Positions 41,346-51,544 of a stretch of DNA of 64,000 nucleotides are shown here, in pieces. Source of the DNA: Pegoplata infirma (taxonomy: Eukaryota; Arthropoda; Insecta; Diptera; Anthomyiidae); contig OY992536.1 in NCBI GenBank assembly GCA_963921195.1, forward strand, positions 327,687,038 through 327,751,037, given 5' to 3'. Under the pieces are notes generated by a model, which ran no database searches, was not told the origin of the DNA, and saw only the letters and a list, made by a program, of their open reading frames with translations. The position numbers were made by a program, and so were the translations under genes. The first letter of the stretch is position 1. Each line of letters begins with the position of its first letter.

Positions 41346-41639
41346 TATGGGAAATTTGAAATTTAAAATAAAACTTTTCTTAAAATAGACTTTTTGTTTT
41401 TCTTTGGTACGGACCAATTTGTATGGAAATAAAATTAAAAGTCACTTTTAAATTTATTTTATTTTTCTTTGGTAAGGCTGTATGTGTTACAAATTTGAGG
41501 CCAATCGGATTAAAATTACCCGGCAATCAAAGCTTTGGATTTTTGAAAATTAAAAAATGTCTTGCGACACATAAAATTTATTAATTTTGATGCGGTGAAC
41601 ATGAATATCAACAAAAAATTAAAATCGGTCGAACGGTTT
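41346..41639. other. Unassigned intron sequence
   Basis: No gene; sequence grades into the repeat at 41640. Confidence 0.35.
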
Positions 41640-42200
41640 TCGCAATACCGCTTAAATTTAGGGATTTTTTTTTTATAATTTCTTGAACGTAGGAAAATAA
41701 CGTTATTTTTAGAATAAATTTCAAATGGCGGTACCTCGAAAACCGCTCGACCGATTTTAGAAGATTTTTGATATTCATATTCAGCATGCCTAAATTAATA
41801 AAAATAATGTAAGAAATATTTTTTTATTTTTCAAAAATCCAAAATATTGGTAGGCATTTTTCAAATATCCAAAACTTTGATCGAAATAATCTGATACGGC
41901 TAAGTTAAGTTTAAATGAAGGAATGTCTCAAGCTCTATGAAAGGACCAAGGAAAAGAAATTTTTAGATTTTTTTTAAGAAATTTCTTGGACGTAGGAAAA
42001 AAACTCCATTTTTTTTGAAAATTTCAAATGGCGATATCTCGAAAACCGTTCGACCGATTTTTTTATATTCGTGTTCAGCGCATCAAGATTAATAAATATG
42101 ATAAGCCGCACAACATATTTTTTTGAAATTTTCAAAATCGGGAGGAAAACTTTTTTGCCATACAAAAAAATGGCAGTCAAATAAAACATGCAGAATGTTT
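41640..42200. repeat. Two ~270-bp repeat units
   Basis: Units share TTTCTTGAACGTAGGAAAA, TTTCAAATGGCGGTACCTCG, AAAACCGCTCGACCGATTTT, and ATTCATATTCAGCATGCC, starting near 41680 and 41975. Related words recur at 51105-51260. They are fragments of an unidentified repetitive family. Confidence 0.6.
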
Positions 42201-42750
42201 GCAGAATCATTCGAATAATCGATATTGACGGCCAGTTTCTTTACAAGGTCCATTTCAATATTTGTGAAATGAACGACCTTGTGACTTGAATACCGAAAAT
42301 GTTGGATTACATTTTATCTGATCTAATACAATATGATCCAATTTGATCATTTGTTTCTAATTTTATTACATTATTTTTAAATTGTTTGAATTAATTTTGG
42401 AATTTAAATTCATTTCTGTTTTGTTTTGTGTAGTGTTGTGTATTCAATTGCACAAAATAACGGCCTAATGACAATATTTTGTAATATATACAATTAATTT
42501 CAAGCCACAATAAATTTCCCCATACAAAATTTTAATTTGTTGGTCAGTGTAATTTAATATGTTCTTGCAACATAATATGCAAGAAAATTAATTCTTATCA
42601 AAAGCTATATTTTTTTTAAACTACTTACTATATTTATGAATTGGAAACTGTAAAAAAAAACTAACAATAACGTTACCAAACCATTGGTAAATATTAACTG
42701 ATTTTAATTTTGATCAATTTTAATATTGATGCAAAGAGTTAATAAGTAGT
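42201..42750. other. Unassigned intron sequence
   Basis: AT-rich, no supported gene or repeat end. Confidence 0.4.
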
Positions 42751-42751
42751 A

Positions 42752-43029
42752 TATGTACATTAGGGTAGAGCAAGAAATGCTTTTCCATCTCTGGTTTTTA
42801 CAGGCTAGCGATAAAATCATAACTTAAGATCTAATCAAAATTTGAATTTTTGATAATGATTTTAAATAATGCTTTTTTGGTTAAGAAAAGGTAAAACTTC
42901 ACGGCCCGGGGAGAACTCAAAGAGGAGAAGTTAAATTTTACCACATCATTGTCTGTTTTTACCAATTTAACATAGCGCTGAAGTCAAATTCGCGAATAAG
43001 CATTTCTCGCTCTCCTCTAATGTACATAT
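42752..43029. mobile_element. Short MITE with TATGTACATTAG ends
   Basis: TATGTACATTAGGGTAGAGC then AAGAAATGCTT at the left is matched in reverse complement by AAGCATTTCTCGCTCTCCTC then TAATGTACATA at the right. About 280 bp, no ORF. The TGTACA at both ends may be target duplication or element. Confidence 0.75.
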
Positions 43030-43476
43030 AGCTGCACTAAAATAAAAACGTAACTAAACTTTAGGAAACAATTTCCTTGAAACAGTTCATAGTTAGCTTA
43101 AAATAACTTTTTTTATTAATGGAAGAATTTCCTACCGGCAAAGAAACTCTCCCTAAATCTAAACAAAAAATGTTTTTATTTTTAAGCGTTGAACCTGAAT
43201 CAAATTACGTCGTGTAAGGCGTAACGAAAATACAGCGAAGAAATTATACCTATTACATCTGGCGATTCCATTGGCTCCTAAATTTGAATCGTAAATTTGG
43301 CATTCCCGAGGTTTTATAAATGAACATATCTCGGTAAATACGGCCGGCAACATATCAAAAGACCCCTAATCAGTAGTGGTCAAGTTATTTTGTTTTTAAG
43401 ATCCTCCGTATCTCAAAAATCAAGTTTACAATTTTTGAGGTTTATGCTTTAAATTCTGGATCAGTTGTAGGCAGAA
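43030..43476. other. Unassigned intron sequence
   Basis: It contains CGGCCGTATTTACCGAGATAT-like sequence on the minus strand resembling a block near 12500. No gene supported. Confidence 0.4.
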
Positions 43477-43650
43477 GTCGCTCTCGGTACTATTTCCAAA
43501 ATTGCCATTATGGTTCTCTTGTGTCTCATTTGTTGAAAATATGTGATTCTTCATTTCGTAACGTAACGCCCACCCCATGTTGGGAGCCAATAAAAACGGA
43601 GTTAATTATTTAACAAACTTATTAGGTACATATATTAAATATATTTCAGG
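43477..43650 (-). mobile_element. LTR element leader and primer-binding site, copy 1
   Basis: On the minus strand, an LTR-end-like ...TTAACTCCGTTTTTAT is followed at once by TGGCTCCCAACATGGGG, close to a tRNA-Lys primer-binding site (TGGCGCCCAAC type), then a leader. The same leader words (GGCAGAAGTCGCTCTCGG and TTTCCAAAATTGCCATTAT on the plus strand) recur at 44757-44881. No LTR-element ORF is recognisable nearby. Confidence 0.45.
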
Positions 43651-43785
43651 ATAAAATAAGTCACAAATGAAAAGATATCTAAATGTGTTTTTTTTCTAGA
43701 CATTTTTGTTTTGAAAAATGTTCACTTTCTTGTACTTATTTTTTTTATTTTATAAATAAGTCAGTTTATTTTAAATACGACTCAA

Positions 43786-44045
43786 TTGTTTTATACCCTC
43801 CACTTATTGGGGTCCTATTTAACATTCCAGAAATATGTAATGGAGAATGCTTTAAAAAGCGCCCTAATGCTGACGGAACTTGGAAATATGAAGGAAGGTG
43901 ACTTCAGGGACATTTGGGAATTGCAAAGTTTTTCATTGACGTCCCTATCTCAAAGTTCATATTACCGACACAAGTATTTATAAGAAACTTTTATACTAAA
44001 ATTCTTAAAAGGAGCATGTGGTCTAACCACCTGGAACCCAGAGCA
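43786..44045 (+). other. Possible LINE C-terminal scrap
   Basis: A 65-codon frame includes DIWELQSFSLTSLSQ, which parallels DLDCLNGVSLTSL in the RNase H LINE family, and AAAAGCGCC, which parallels AGAAGCGCCGCC. The resemblance is short and may be chance. Confidence 0.25.
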
Positions 44046-44183
44046 AAATTCCATAATATAGAATACGGACGGGTAAAATAAGGATGCAGGTATCATAACA
44101 GATCATAATATGAATCTATTATGCAGCTAATTTTAGGCTGCATAACAGATCATTTTGCCTCTTTGATCTAATCTAATCTAAAG

Positions 44184-44757
44184 GGAAAGTCTCCCTAGCG
44201 TCACCCTCCGATCTTCATGAAATTTAGATATATTGTTCAGAACACAAATTCCGTATTTTTTTAGCTGCCCAAATTTATTTGTAGGGAAATTTTTTAAAGT
44301 TTTATTAGTGTCAGAATAGAGGTATTTTAAGGACCTATCTCAAGGTGCTTACAACGTCTCAAAATAGACAATATTTTTTGAGTTATTAACAGGGAAACCA
44401 AAAAGATGCTCTAAAAAAACAGTTTTATGCGCTTAAAATATGCAGCATAAAACGGAAAATATGCTCTTAAAATGTTAAAAATAACAAAATATGTAGTTTT
44501 TCCTAAAATTTGCTCACAAAACACCAAAATATGCCCTTTAAATATGCTTTTATGCTTAAATATGCTCATATGCAATAATATGCTTTTAAGACCAAAATAT
44601 TCAAAAATATACTATAACAAATCGATTCCAGATTTTCTTTATTGCTCTGAAACGGATAAATACCTTTCCCATATATCAATACAATGCATAGGAAAGCATG
44701 AAACTGCATATTTTTGGTTTCCCTGGTTATTAATCTTAACAAATCTCCTTGTTAGTT
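44184..44757. mobile_element. CAAGGGAAG-family copy carrying a hAT MITE
   Basis: AAAGGGAAAGTCTCCCTAGC then GTCACCCTCCGATCTTCATG at the left is the best-preserved left end of the family, followed by AGCTGCCCAAATT. After the MITE at 44390-44725 it ends AACAAATCTCCTTGTTAG. The ends are decayed and the target duplication is unclear. Confidence 0.6.
44390..44725. mobile_element. hAT MITE, exact 8-bp target duplication
   Basis: The ends CAGGGAAACCAAAAAGATGC and the reverse complement of GCATATTTTTGGTTTCCCTG are flanked by exact GTTATTAA at 44382-44389 and 44726-44733. Both halves contain repeated AAATATGC/TATGCTC words. An 8-bp duplication and a CAGGG end with subterminal motifs are hAT hallmarks. 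336 bp, so non-autonomous. Confidence 0.9.
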
Positions 44758-44881
44758 GTCGCCAAAAGTCGCTGTCGGTACTGTGAACAACATTTTTATA
44801 AATTGTTTTAATTGTTCAGTTGTCGGCAGAAGTCGATCGCTGTATGGTTTCCAAAATTGTCATTATTAACTCGTCTTGTTT
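44757..44881 (-). mobile_element. LTR element leader, copy 2 (outer part)
   Basis: GTCGCCAAAAGTCGCTGTCG and GTCGGCAGAAGTCG...TTTCCAAAATTGTCATTAT match the leader at 43477-43530, partly duplicated. It is cut at about 44881 by a LINE and seems to resume at 46309. Confidence 0.45.
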
Positions 44882-46308
44882 ACAAAAAGGACTAAGATAG
44901 ACAGGTTTGTTCTACCCAAATTAGATGGAATCACCCTGGAACTATCTAATGAGACGAAATACCTGGGTGTGATCCTGGACTCAAAGCTCTCTCGGAAAGA
45001 AATACAGAGGAAGGGATGAAAAAGTCGTTATGTGCTTTTTACACCTGCAAAAGAACTTTCGGAAGAAGGTGGGGTCTAAAACCGTATATTATACACTGGA
45101 TGTATGATGCGATAATTAGACCAATACTTATCTATGGTGCCCTTGTGTGGTGGAGAGCAGTGAATAAGAAATCATATCTCTTCAATCTTTAGAAGGTAGA
45201 ACGACTGGCGTGTGTGGGTATCACTGGTGCTATTAGATCAGAACGTCAGGCCGGCCTGGAAGTGATACGAAACATACAGCCTGTGGATATTTACGTCACG
45301 GGTTAAAAGAGTCGCAAATTCTTAAGCAACACTCTTGGGGACACTCGTCCATATTAAGTACGGTGGGCGGGACGGAACTGGAACAGAGAACCGACTATAC
45401 CTCACCACAGACGAACTTTGACAGAACCTTTGAAGTCCAAATACCGACTAGGGAAGACTGAGCGGAAAACTCTGTTATGACAGAGAATGAGATCTCAATC
45501 TTTACGGACGAATCAAAGATGGAAATGGGTACGGGCTCGGGAGTTTACTCTGAATGCCTCGAAATCGGGGCCTCATTGAGACTTCCGGATAAGTGTAGTG
45601 TTTTCCAGGCTGAGGTACTTGCAATTGCTAAAGCCGCGCATATGATCATGACAAGGGACATTGGTCCTTGCGTCATTAACATTTTCGTGGATAGTCTTGC
45701 AGCTCTGAAAGCCTAAGAATCAAACACTGTAAAATAGGGAATCGTTAGAAATTGTATACAATCCCTTCGTCGAATCAGTCAGCACACAGTCAAGCTAATC
45801 TGGATCCCTGGACATGGTGGGGTCGCTGGTGGGAACGAATTGGCTAATGAATGTGCGAGAAATGGCTCGGAATCGGTGGGGAATGTGAGGAACCTGACAT
45901 CTCGGTTCGTATAGTGGAATTGATAAACGAAATTCATAGGATATCTGATGATAGTATGAAGAATAGGTGGATATCACTGACTACGTGTAGGATATCGAGA
46001 ACACTATGGCCACTGTTCAATCCCAAGAGGACAAAAAGTCTTCTTCTTACTTTTGGAAATGTCTGATAGGGACTATTGTAGAAGTTGTGGGGAAGTGAAG
46101 GAGGAGGAGTCTGTGAAGCACTTGTTATGTGAATGTCCGGGTCTAATGAGAAGCCGCCTTAAGCAAAGATTTTTCGATGACCTGGATTGTCTAAATGGTG
46201 TCTCATTGACGTCTTGATTAGAATACCTTAGGGTATTTAAGAAGTTTAAGAAGTAGAACTTTGTATCAGAGGGGGAATAGGGAAGTAGAAGGGAATCACA
46301 ATGGGCTA
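44882..46308 (+). pseudogene. RNase H LINE, RT thumb to 3' end
   Basis: Longest copy of this non-LTR family here; 5'-truncated in the RT. In order: KLDGITLELSNETKYLGVIL, DSKLSRKEIQRKG then a stop, KKSLCAFYTCKRTFGRRWGL, KPYIIHWMYDAIIRPILIYG, ALVWWRA (RT thumb); IFTDESKMEMGTGSGVYSE, LRLPDKCSVFQAEVLAIAKA, INIFVDSLAALKA (RNase H with the first Asp and the Glu); WIPGHGGVAGGNELANECAR (RNase H end); LWPLFNPKRTKSLLL; DYCRSCGEVKEEESVKHLLC zinc-knuckle region. The order RT, RNase H, Cys/His tail fits I/LOA-like fly LINEs. Stops and frameshifts (for example after LKA) make it inactive. Confidence 0.85.
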
Positions 46309-46480
46309 ACCATTCTCTTGTCTGTCACAGTTGCATTTATTTATCTGTTTTCTTTTTTGTTAAAAAATGTGTGATTTGTCACTGGAAATACTTACTGCCC
46401 TATGTTGGGCGCCAATATAAAAAGGAGTTAAACCTTTTATTTAATTTTTTAATAAATTTATTAGGTTTATTTTATATATT
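46309..46480 (-). mobile_element. LTR element leader, PBS and LTR edge, copy 2
   Basis: Minus strand: LTR-edge sequence ...TTAACTCCTTTTTATAT then TGGCGCCCAACATAGGGC, a near match to a tRNA-Lys primer-binding site, then leader sequence up to the LINE boundary. The plus-strand words GTTGGGCGCCAATATAAAAA and AGGAGTTAA line up with GTTGGGAGCCAATAAAAACG and GAGTTAA at 43580. The rest of the LTR and all ORFs are unrecognisable. Confidence 0.5.
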
Positions 46481-47264
46481 TATATTTTATTTATATTTAA
46501 AGTTATATTTTTACTATAAAACTTTTCTAAGTGTACATAATAAATAAGTGCTAGTGTATGTTAGTACGAGTAGTAATGTGGCAATTTAACGTCTTAAAAT
46601 TGTTTCTGTTTTTTTTTGTTTTTGTTTTATTCGCTTCCCATCCAACATTCAACCACTTTTTAAGTTGTTAACAACCAGTAATCGAATGCACTTGCTACTT
46701 GTATTTTATTTATTTGCTATTGCTGTTGCTGTTGTTGTAACAACATTCACAATAGATCGATGTTAAAATGTTGTGTAGTTTTTTGCACTTTCGGTAGAGT
46801 GGAAGTAAAACAACAAAAACAATTCGATACGTTATTAAATAATTTTTTTTCTATTGGTTTGTGGTGGATTGTAAACGAAAGGAAGTATCTATTGTGTTAT
46901 TTATGTGGGTCAGTGGGTAAAAATACAAAAACAAAAGCATTGATACATTGAAATTATTGAATTTGTAATTAGTCGATAAGTTGTAATAAATTTATTACGA
47001 ATTACAAGTACTTGATTTGTTGATTGGTGATGGTCGAATACGAAAAATAATACAAACAATTTAAGTTTTAATTAAAAATTCAAGAGAGATTCTTAGTGGA
47101 GAAGGTTCTAGAATATATGGTAGGGTAAGCAATATTAGATTTTTAATGTAAAATAAAACAAAAAGAAAAGTTAAATTCGACTTGGCCGAATCTCTGATAA
47201 TAAATTTTCTAAAGTGATAAAAATAACAGTGTTGATTAGAAAAATTTTACACTAACAAAAAAAC
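46481..47264. other. Unassigned intron sequence
   Basis: AT-rich with a short (GCTGTT)n patch at about 46716-46735. No gene supported. Confidence 0.4.
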
Positions 47265-47771
47265 TTTTTTATACCCTCCAACCGTGTGTAACGCGAAATA
47301 TCGGTCTAGGACCCCATAAAGTATATATTTTATTGATCAGTGATCGATTCTAAGACATTCTAGCGATGTCCGTCCGTCTGTCCGTCTGTAGAAGACACGA
47401 TACAGTCCAAAATAAAAGAGCTAGACTTCCGAAGTTTGGTACGAATATGTCTTATATTCCTAGGCAGGTTAAGTTCGGAAATGGGCAAAATCGGACCAAG
47501 GGAAAAAAATTGCCCCCTGGAGAACTAAACCATTCTAAGAAAAACCGCATTTTTTGCAGGGTTTTTTTGTACTTTTGCTAAGCAAATGCAACATTCTTAT
47601 CTCAAAAGAAGTTTAAAATTGCAAGGCGAAGGTGCCCCCTAACGTATCTCACCAACCACCCCCCCCCCTAAAAAAATACGCCCCTGGATTTTTTTTTTAT
47701 ATTGTTTTTTTTTTACATTTTGGAGGGTATAAAAGATTCGGCACAGCCGAATGTAACACTCTCACTTGTTT
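47265..47771 (+). mobile_element. (GTCY)n element, TACCCTCCA family, full copy
   Basis: It begins TTTTTTATACCCTCCAACCG; GTCCGTCCGTCTGTCCGTCTG follows at 47369. Near the right end TTGGAGGGTATAAAA is the inverted form of the start, followed by a stem-loop ATTCGGCacaGCCGAAT (47736-47752) and ...CTCACTTGTT. Asymmetric inverted ends, a microsatellite and a 3' stem-loop fit Helentron-associated elements (the DINE-1/mini-me type of flies). No target duplication seen. Confidence 0.7.
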
Positions 47772-48230
47772 TTAGTAATTTTTGTAGAAAAAAATTACAA
47801 ACTATTTTTTTTTTAGTGTCACATTTTTTTTCAAGTGTATTTTTTTAGTATTTGGTGTAAAAATATTTTTAACTGACAAAAATTCTTTGTAAAAAAATGT
47901 TGTGACTTATACCCAATTCACACTTGAGGTGAAATCTCGTTCAAATGAAATTTCGATCATATGAATACATATGTATAAAATGATGCTCAAAATCTTGTTG
48001 GAACGTGATTTTACCTCAAGCGTGAAAAGGCCCTTACAAAGGTTTTTAAACCTTGTTAACGGTTATTTAAACAAGTGAATTTAAGGTGAAACCAATTTGA
48101 AATTTACGGTTTTGATTATAACCGATTTTGCTGAAATTCAATAATAACCCGGCAAGAAAACGACAAAATATATGCCAAGCTTTAACAGCCTCAAGATTGT
48201 CTTTTGAAAGTTATCCTGTTTTTTAACTCG
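47772..48230. other. Unassigned, possibly older element debris
   Basis: Poly-T-rich and GAAATTTCG-like words; no gene. Confidence 0.35.
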
Positions 48231-48236
48231 TAAATT

Positions 48237-49133
48237 CGCGAAAAACCCTTGCCGGAAAACACTCTTTCGCTCATAACTTTAGAGTTGTAACAGAGTTGTT
48301 TTTCAAAAGTTAGCGTGTTTTCTACAGACTAACAGACACACGGACGTACGGAAGGACGGACATCGTTAAATCGTCTTAAAATCGATCGAGGATCATGAAT
48401 ATATATACTTTATGTGGTCCAAGACCAATCCAGTCAAATCGGTCCAGTGGTTCAAAAGTTATGAGCAAAAGAGTAAAATTCGGCAAGGGTTTTTCGCGAA
48501 TTAACGAGATAAATAACACGATAACTTTCGAAAGACAATAATGAGACTGCTGAAACATAGCATGTTTCTTTGCCGTTCCCCAGGTCTGTTTGGTATTGAA
48601 TTTCAGCTCAATCGCTCCAGTGGTTCAAAAGTTATAAGCAAAACCCCGAATTTCAGATTGGGTTCATCTTAAATGCCACGTGGTAAACAAGTTTAAAAAG
48701 CATTGGTGGTAACTTAGCAAGGCTTTTTAAACTTGTTTAGTTTTAAAGCAATGCTTTTTAAACTTGTTTAGTTTTAAAAGCATTGGTAACTTAAAAATTA
48801 CACTCGAATTTTACACTCAAAAACAATTTTACACTCAAAAAAAAAAATAGTTTTTTTTCTACAAAATTTACAATATTTTGTGTACACACGTACGTGCATT
48901 CACTCAGAGATATTTTTAAAGTAAAAAAAACATTACAATCGAAAAAAATTTTACACTCAAAAAAATTAGTAATTTTTAGTAGTTTTACTCAGTAGTAGTA
49001 GTTTTTTACTTAAAATATGTCTAATCAAAATTGTTAATTTTTTCACGTTAAAAAATGTACTATCCTTTAAAAAATGCATTGTGGAGGGTATTCATAGATT
49101 CGGCAAAGTCGAATTTAACTTTTTTACTTGTTT
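48237..49133. mobile_element. (GTCY)n element with an inversion junction
   Basis: 48237-48428 runs in inverted orientation (GAAAAACCCTTGCCGG, GTTAGCGTGTTTTCTACAGA, a short GGAC array, ATCGATCGAGGATCATGAAT). From about 48430 the sequence runs forward (CAAATCGGTCCAGTGGTTCA, GCAAGGGTTTTTCGCG) like 50160-50570, ending with the stem-loop ATTCGGCaaaGTCGAAT and TTACTTGTT near 49130. The two halves form a partial palindrome. Confidence 0.6.
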
Positions 49134-49149
49134 TCATTGAGTTTAGACT

Positions 49150-49815
49150 AGAGATGGGCGCGTAAGTGACTTTTGACTCGCACACATTCACGGCAGAAAA
49201 TTTTCAATTATGCATACTCACACACGAACATACTTTTTCTACTCACTTTTCTTCTACAGACAACTCATACTCAAATGCACTCACTCAAGCTTTACTCTCA
49301 CTCACAAAACTCTTTTTTATACAAAAAAAAAGTTTAAAAAAAATTTATTTATTTATTGAATTTTAAACATATAATAAACAAATCATATACTAAATTAACC
49401 TAATCGAGACGGGTGACAATGACCATTGTCTCGTTGTAGCGAAAAATACCAAGGCCTCTGGTGGGAATCGAACCCACGACCCTCAGACTCATAGGCTAGC
49501 ACGCTACCAACGAACCTACTGGGGCGCCTCAGTTAAAAAAAAAAACAAAAAAAATTTAGCTAAATTTTACAAATTTGTTTGCTTTTTCGTGGCGAAATGT
49601 TAATCTTATTGTAGCCAAATTTTACAATTTTTGTTTCATTTTTTGGGCAAAAGGAAAAGTGTAGAGAAAATAAGTTCCGAAAACTTACAAAAAAAAAATC
49701 ACGCATACTAACTCACACATTTTTTCCACTCAGACTCATTCACAATAACGTGAGTAAAATTGAGTTTTAGTCACACGAGATCACGCATAAATCACGTCTT
49801 ATGTGCCCAACTCTA
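49150..49815. mobile_element. GTGAG-array element, copy carrying a SINE
   Basis: The ends TAGAGATGGGCGCGTAAGTG and GTGCCCAACTCTA form the same inverted terminal pair as at 6097-6660. CACTCAC/CACACATTCAC words fill 49180-49315 and 49700-49790. The SINE at 49344-49530 is inserted in the AT-rich centre. No clear target duplication. Confidence 0.65.
49344..49530 (-). repeat. tRNA-derived SINE
   Basis: Minus strand: GAGGCGCCCCAGTAGG, A-box-like TTGGTAGCGTGCTAG, B box GTGGGTTCGATTCCCACC, then TCGCTACAACGAGACAATGG and an A-rich tail. AGTTTAAAAAAAA at 49331 and AGTTAAAAAAAAA at 49531 are a probable target duplication. Very similar to 37583-37775. Confidence 0.85.
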
Positions 49816-49901
49816 GGTCAAGCTCTGGATTCTTAAGGATCTTCATAGATTTTGATCCAATATGTATTTTGTGATCCAACATATTTTTTCTGTTTCGCTC
49901 T

Positions 49902-50616
49902 TTTTATACCCTCCACTCTAGTGATAGAGGGTATATATAAGTTTGTCATTCCGTTTCTAACACATCGAAATATTGGTCTACGACCCCATAAAGTATATAT
50001 ATTCATGATCCTCGATCGATTTTAAGTCGATCTAGCGATGTCCGTCCGTCCGTCTGTCTGTCCGTAGAAAACACGCTAACTTTTGAAAGACTTCACAGAG
50101 GCTACTGAAGTTTGGCATATATGTTGGTCATTTACCTGGTCAGGTTGGTATTGCAATCCAGCCAAATCGGTCCAGTGGTTCAAAATTTATGAGCAAAAGA
50201 GTAAATTTCGGCAAGGGTTTTTCACGAATTTCCGAGATAAAAAACACGATATCTTTCGAAAGACAATAATGAGACTGCTGAAACGTGGCATGTATCTTTG
50301 CCGTTCCCCAGGTCTATTTAGTATTCAATTTCAGCTCAATCGGTCCAGTGGTTCAAAGTTCAAGTTATAAGCAAAACCTCCAATTTCAAATTTTGTTCAT
50401 CTTAAATGCCACGTGGCAAACAAGTTTAAAAAGCATGGTAACTTAGCAATGCTTTTCAAACTTGTTTAGTTTTTAAGCAATGCTTTTTAAACCTTTTTAG
50501 TTTTAAAAGCATTGGTAACTTAAAAATAACACTCGAAAATATTTTACACTCAAAAAAAATTTTACACTCAAAAAAAATTTAGTTTTTTTTTTACAAAAAT
50601 TTTAATATTTTGTGTA
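49902..50616 (+). mobile_element. (GTCY)n element, TACCCTCCA family
   Basis: TTTTATACCCTCCACTCTAG with a terminal hairpin (CCCTCcactctagtgatAGAGGG-like), ATCGATTTTAAGTCGATCTA, GTCCGTCCGTCCGTCTGTCT at 50041 and CCAAATCGGTCCAGTGGTTC. The 3' part (50230-50600) is closely shared with 48520-48840. The stem-loop end is missing. Confidence 0.65.
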
Positions 50617-50885
50617 CTTTTAAAGGAATCGGATCAGTTCAGCCCCCATACAAATCACCTTCCCGATATTCACATAAATCTCTCAAGTTTTATGAAAAAA
50701 AGAAAATATTTTAATAATATTTTGTTTGTGTGTATTTAATGCGTACTTTAATAACCTAATCAAATCTGATTTTAATCGGACCATTTTTAGGCCCCATAAG
50801 AAAATTTCTCCCGATATTTAGTTAAAGCCTATCTCATTCAAATTTGGTTTGTGGGTGTTTTCTCAAAATTTCTTTCCCTTGACCC
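50617..50885 (+). repeat. Fragment of the CCCTACACC (GTCY)n family
   Basis: TTTAAAGGAATCGGATCAGT, AGCCCCCATACAAATCACCT, TCCCGATATTCACATAAAT, TTTTGTTTGTGTGTAT, GCGTACTTTAATAACCTA and CCCGATATTTAGTTAAAGC are colinear with 60830-61080. Confidence 0.7.
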
Positions 50886-51544
50886 TTTTACGAACAAACT
50901 TTTATTTGAAATTAATTTGAGCTAAATCCGATAATTTTAACCTGTGGCGCCATTCGATAAAAATGGGTTAAAATTATCTGATTTGGCATAAATTAATTTT
51001 AAAAGATAGTTTGTCTCAAGCTCTATGAAATAGTCACTGGATTTTTTTTTTATTTAAAGTAATGTAGAAAACAAACCATAATTTTGGGATTTTTTTTTTT
51101 AACAAATTTGAAATGGTGATATCTCGAAAATCGCTCGACCGAATTCAGAAATTTTTTGATATTCATATTTAGCATGCCATAAGTTTTTTCATTTATTCAG
51201 AATTTGGTGGAAATTTTTGCAAATTTTAAATAGCGTTATCTCGAAAACCGTTCGTCTTCTTACACAGCTAAGTGGTTAACAAACTTTTGAATTTTCAAAT
51301 TAGTATGCATGCAAATTTATAATAAGAGGTTTAACTACAAATGTATTTCAATATTTCATCTATTGTTTTAAGATATTGAGGAAATTATTTTATATTTTCA
51401 ATTTTCTTGTATATTGAACCAAGACCATTAATTTTAAAACTGCATGTAGTACATAATTTAAGAAGTGTGTTTATAAAATTATTCGTTTTGGTATGACATG
51501 TCCAGCATAAACCAAAGATATGAGTATGAGTAAGTTGTTACCTA
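50886..51544. other. Unassigned, with 41640-type repeat words
   Basis: ATGGTGATATCTCGAAAATC and GCTCGACCGA at about 51113-51142, TTCATATTTAGCATGCC at 51163, and AGCGTTATCTCGAAAACCG at 51232, are fragments of the repeat family at 41640-42200. No gene. Confidence 0.5.

Noticed and set aside
43477..46480. Complete LTR retrotransposon
   Set aside because: Only leader, PBS and a short LTR edge are visible; no gag, protease, RT or integrase motifs in the correct orientation.
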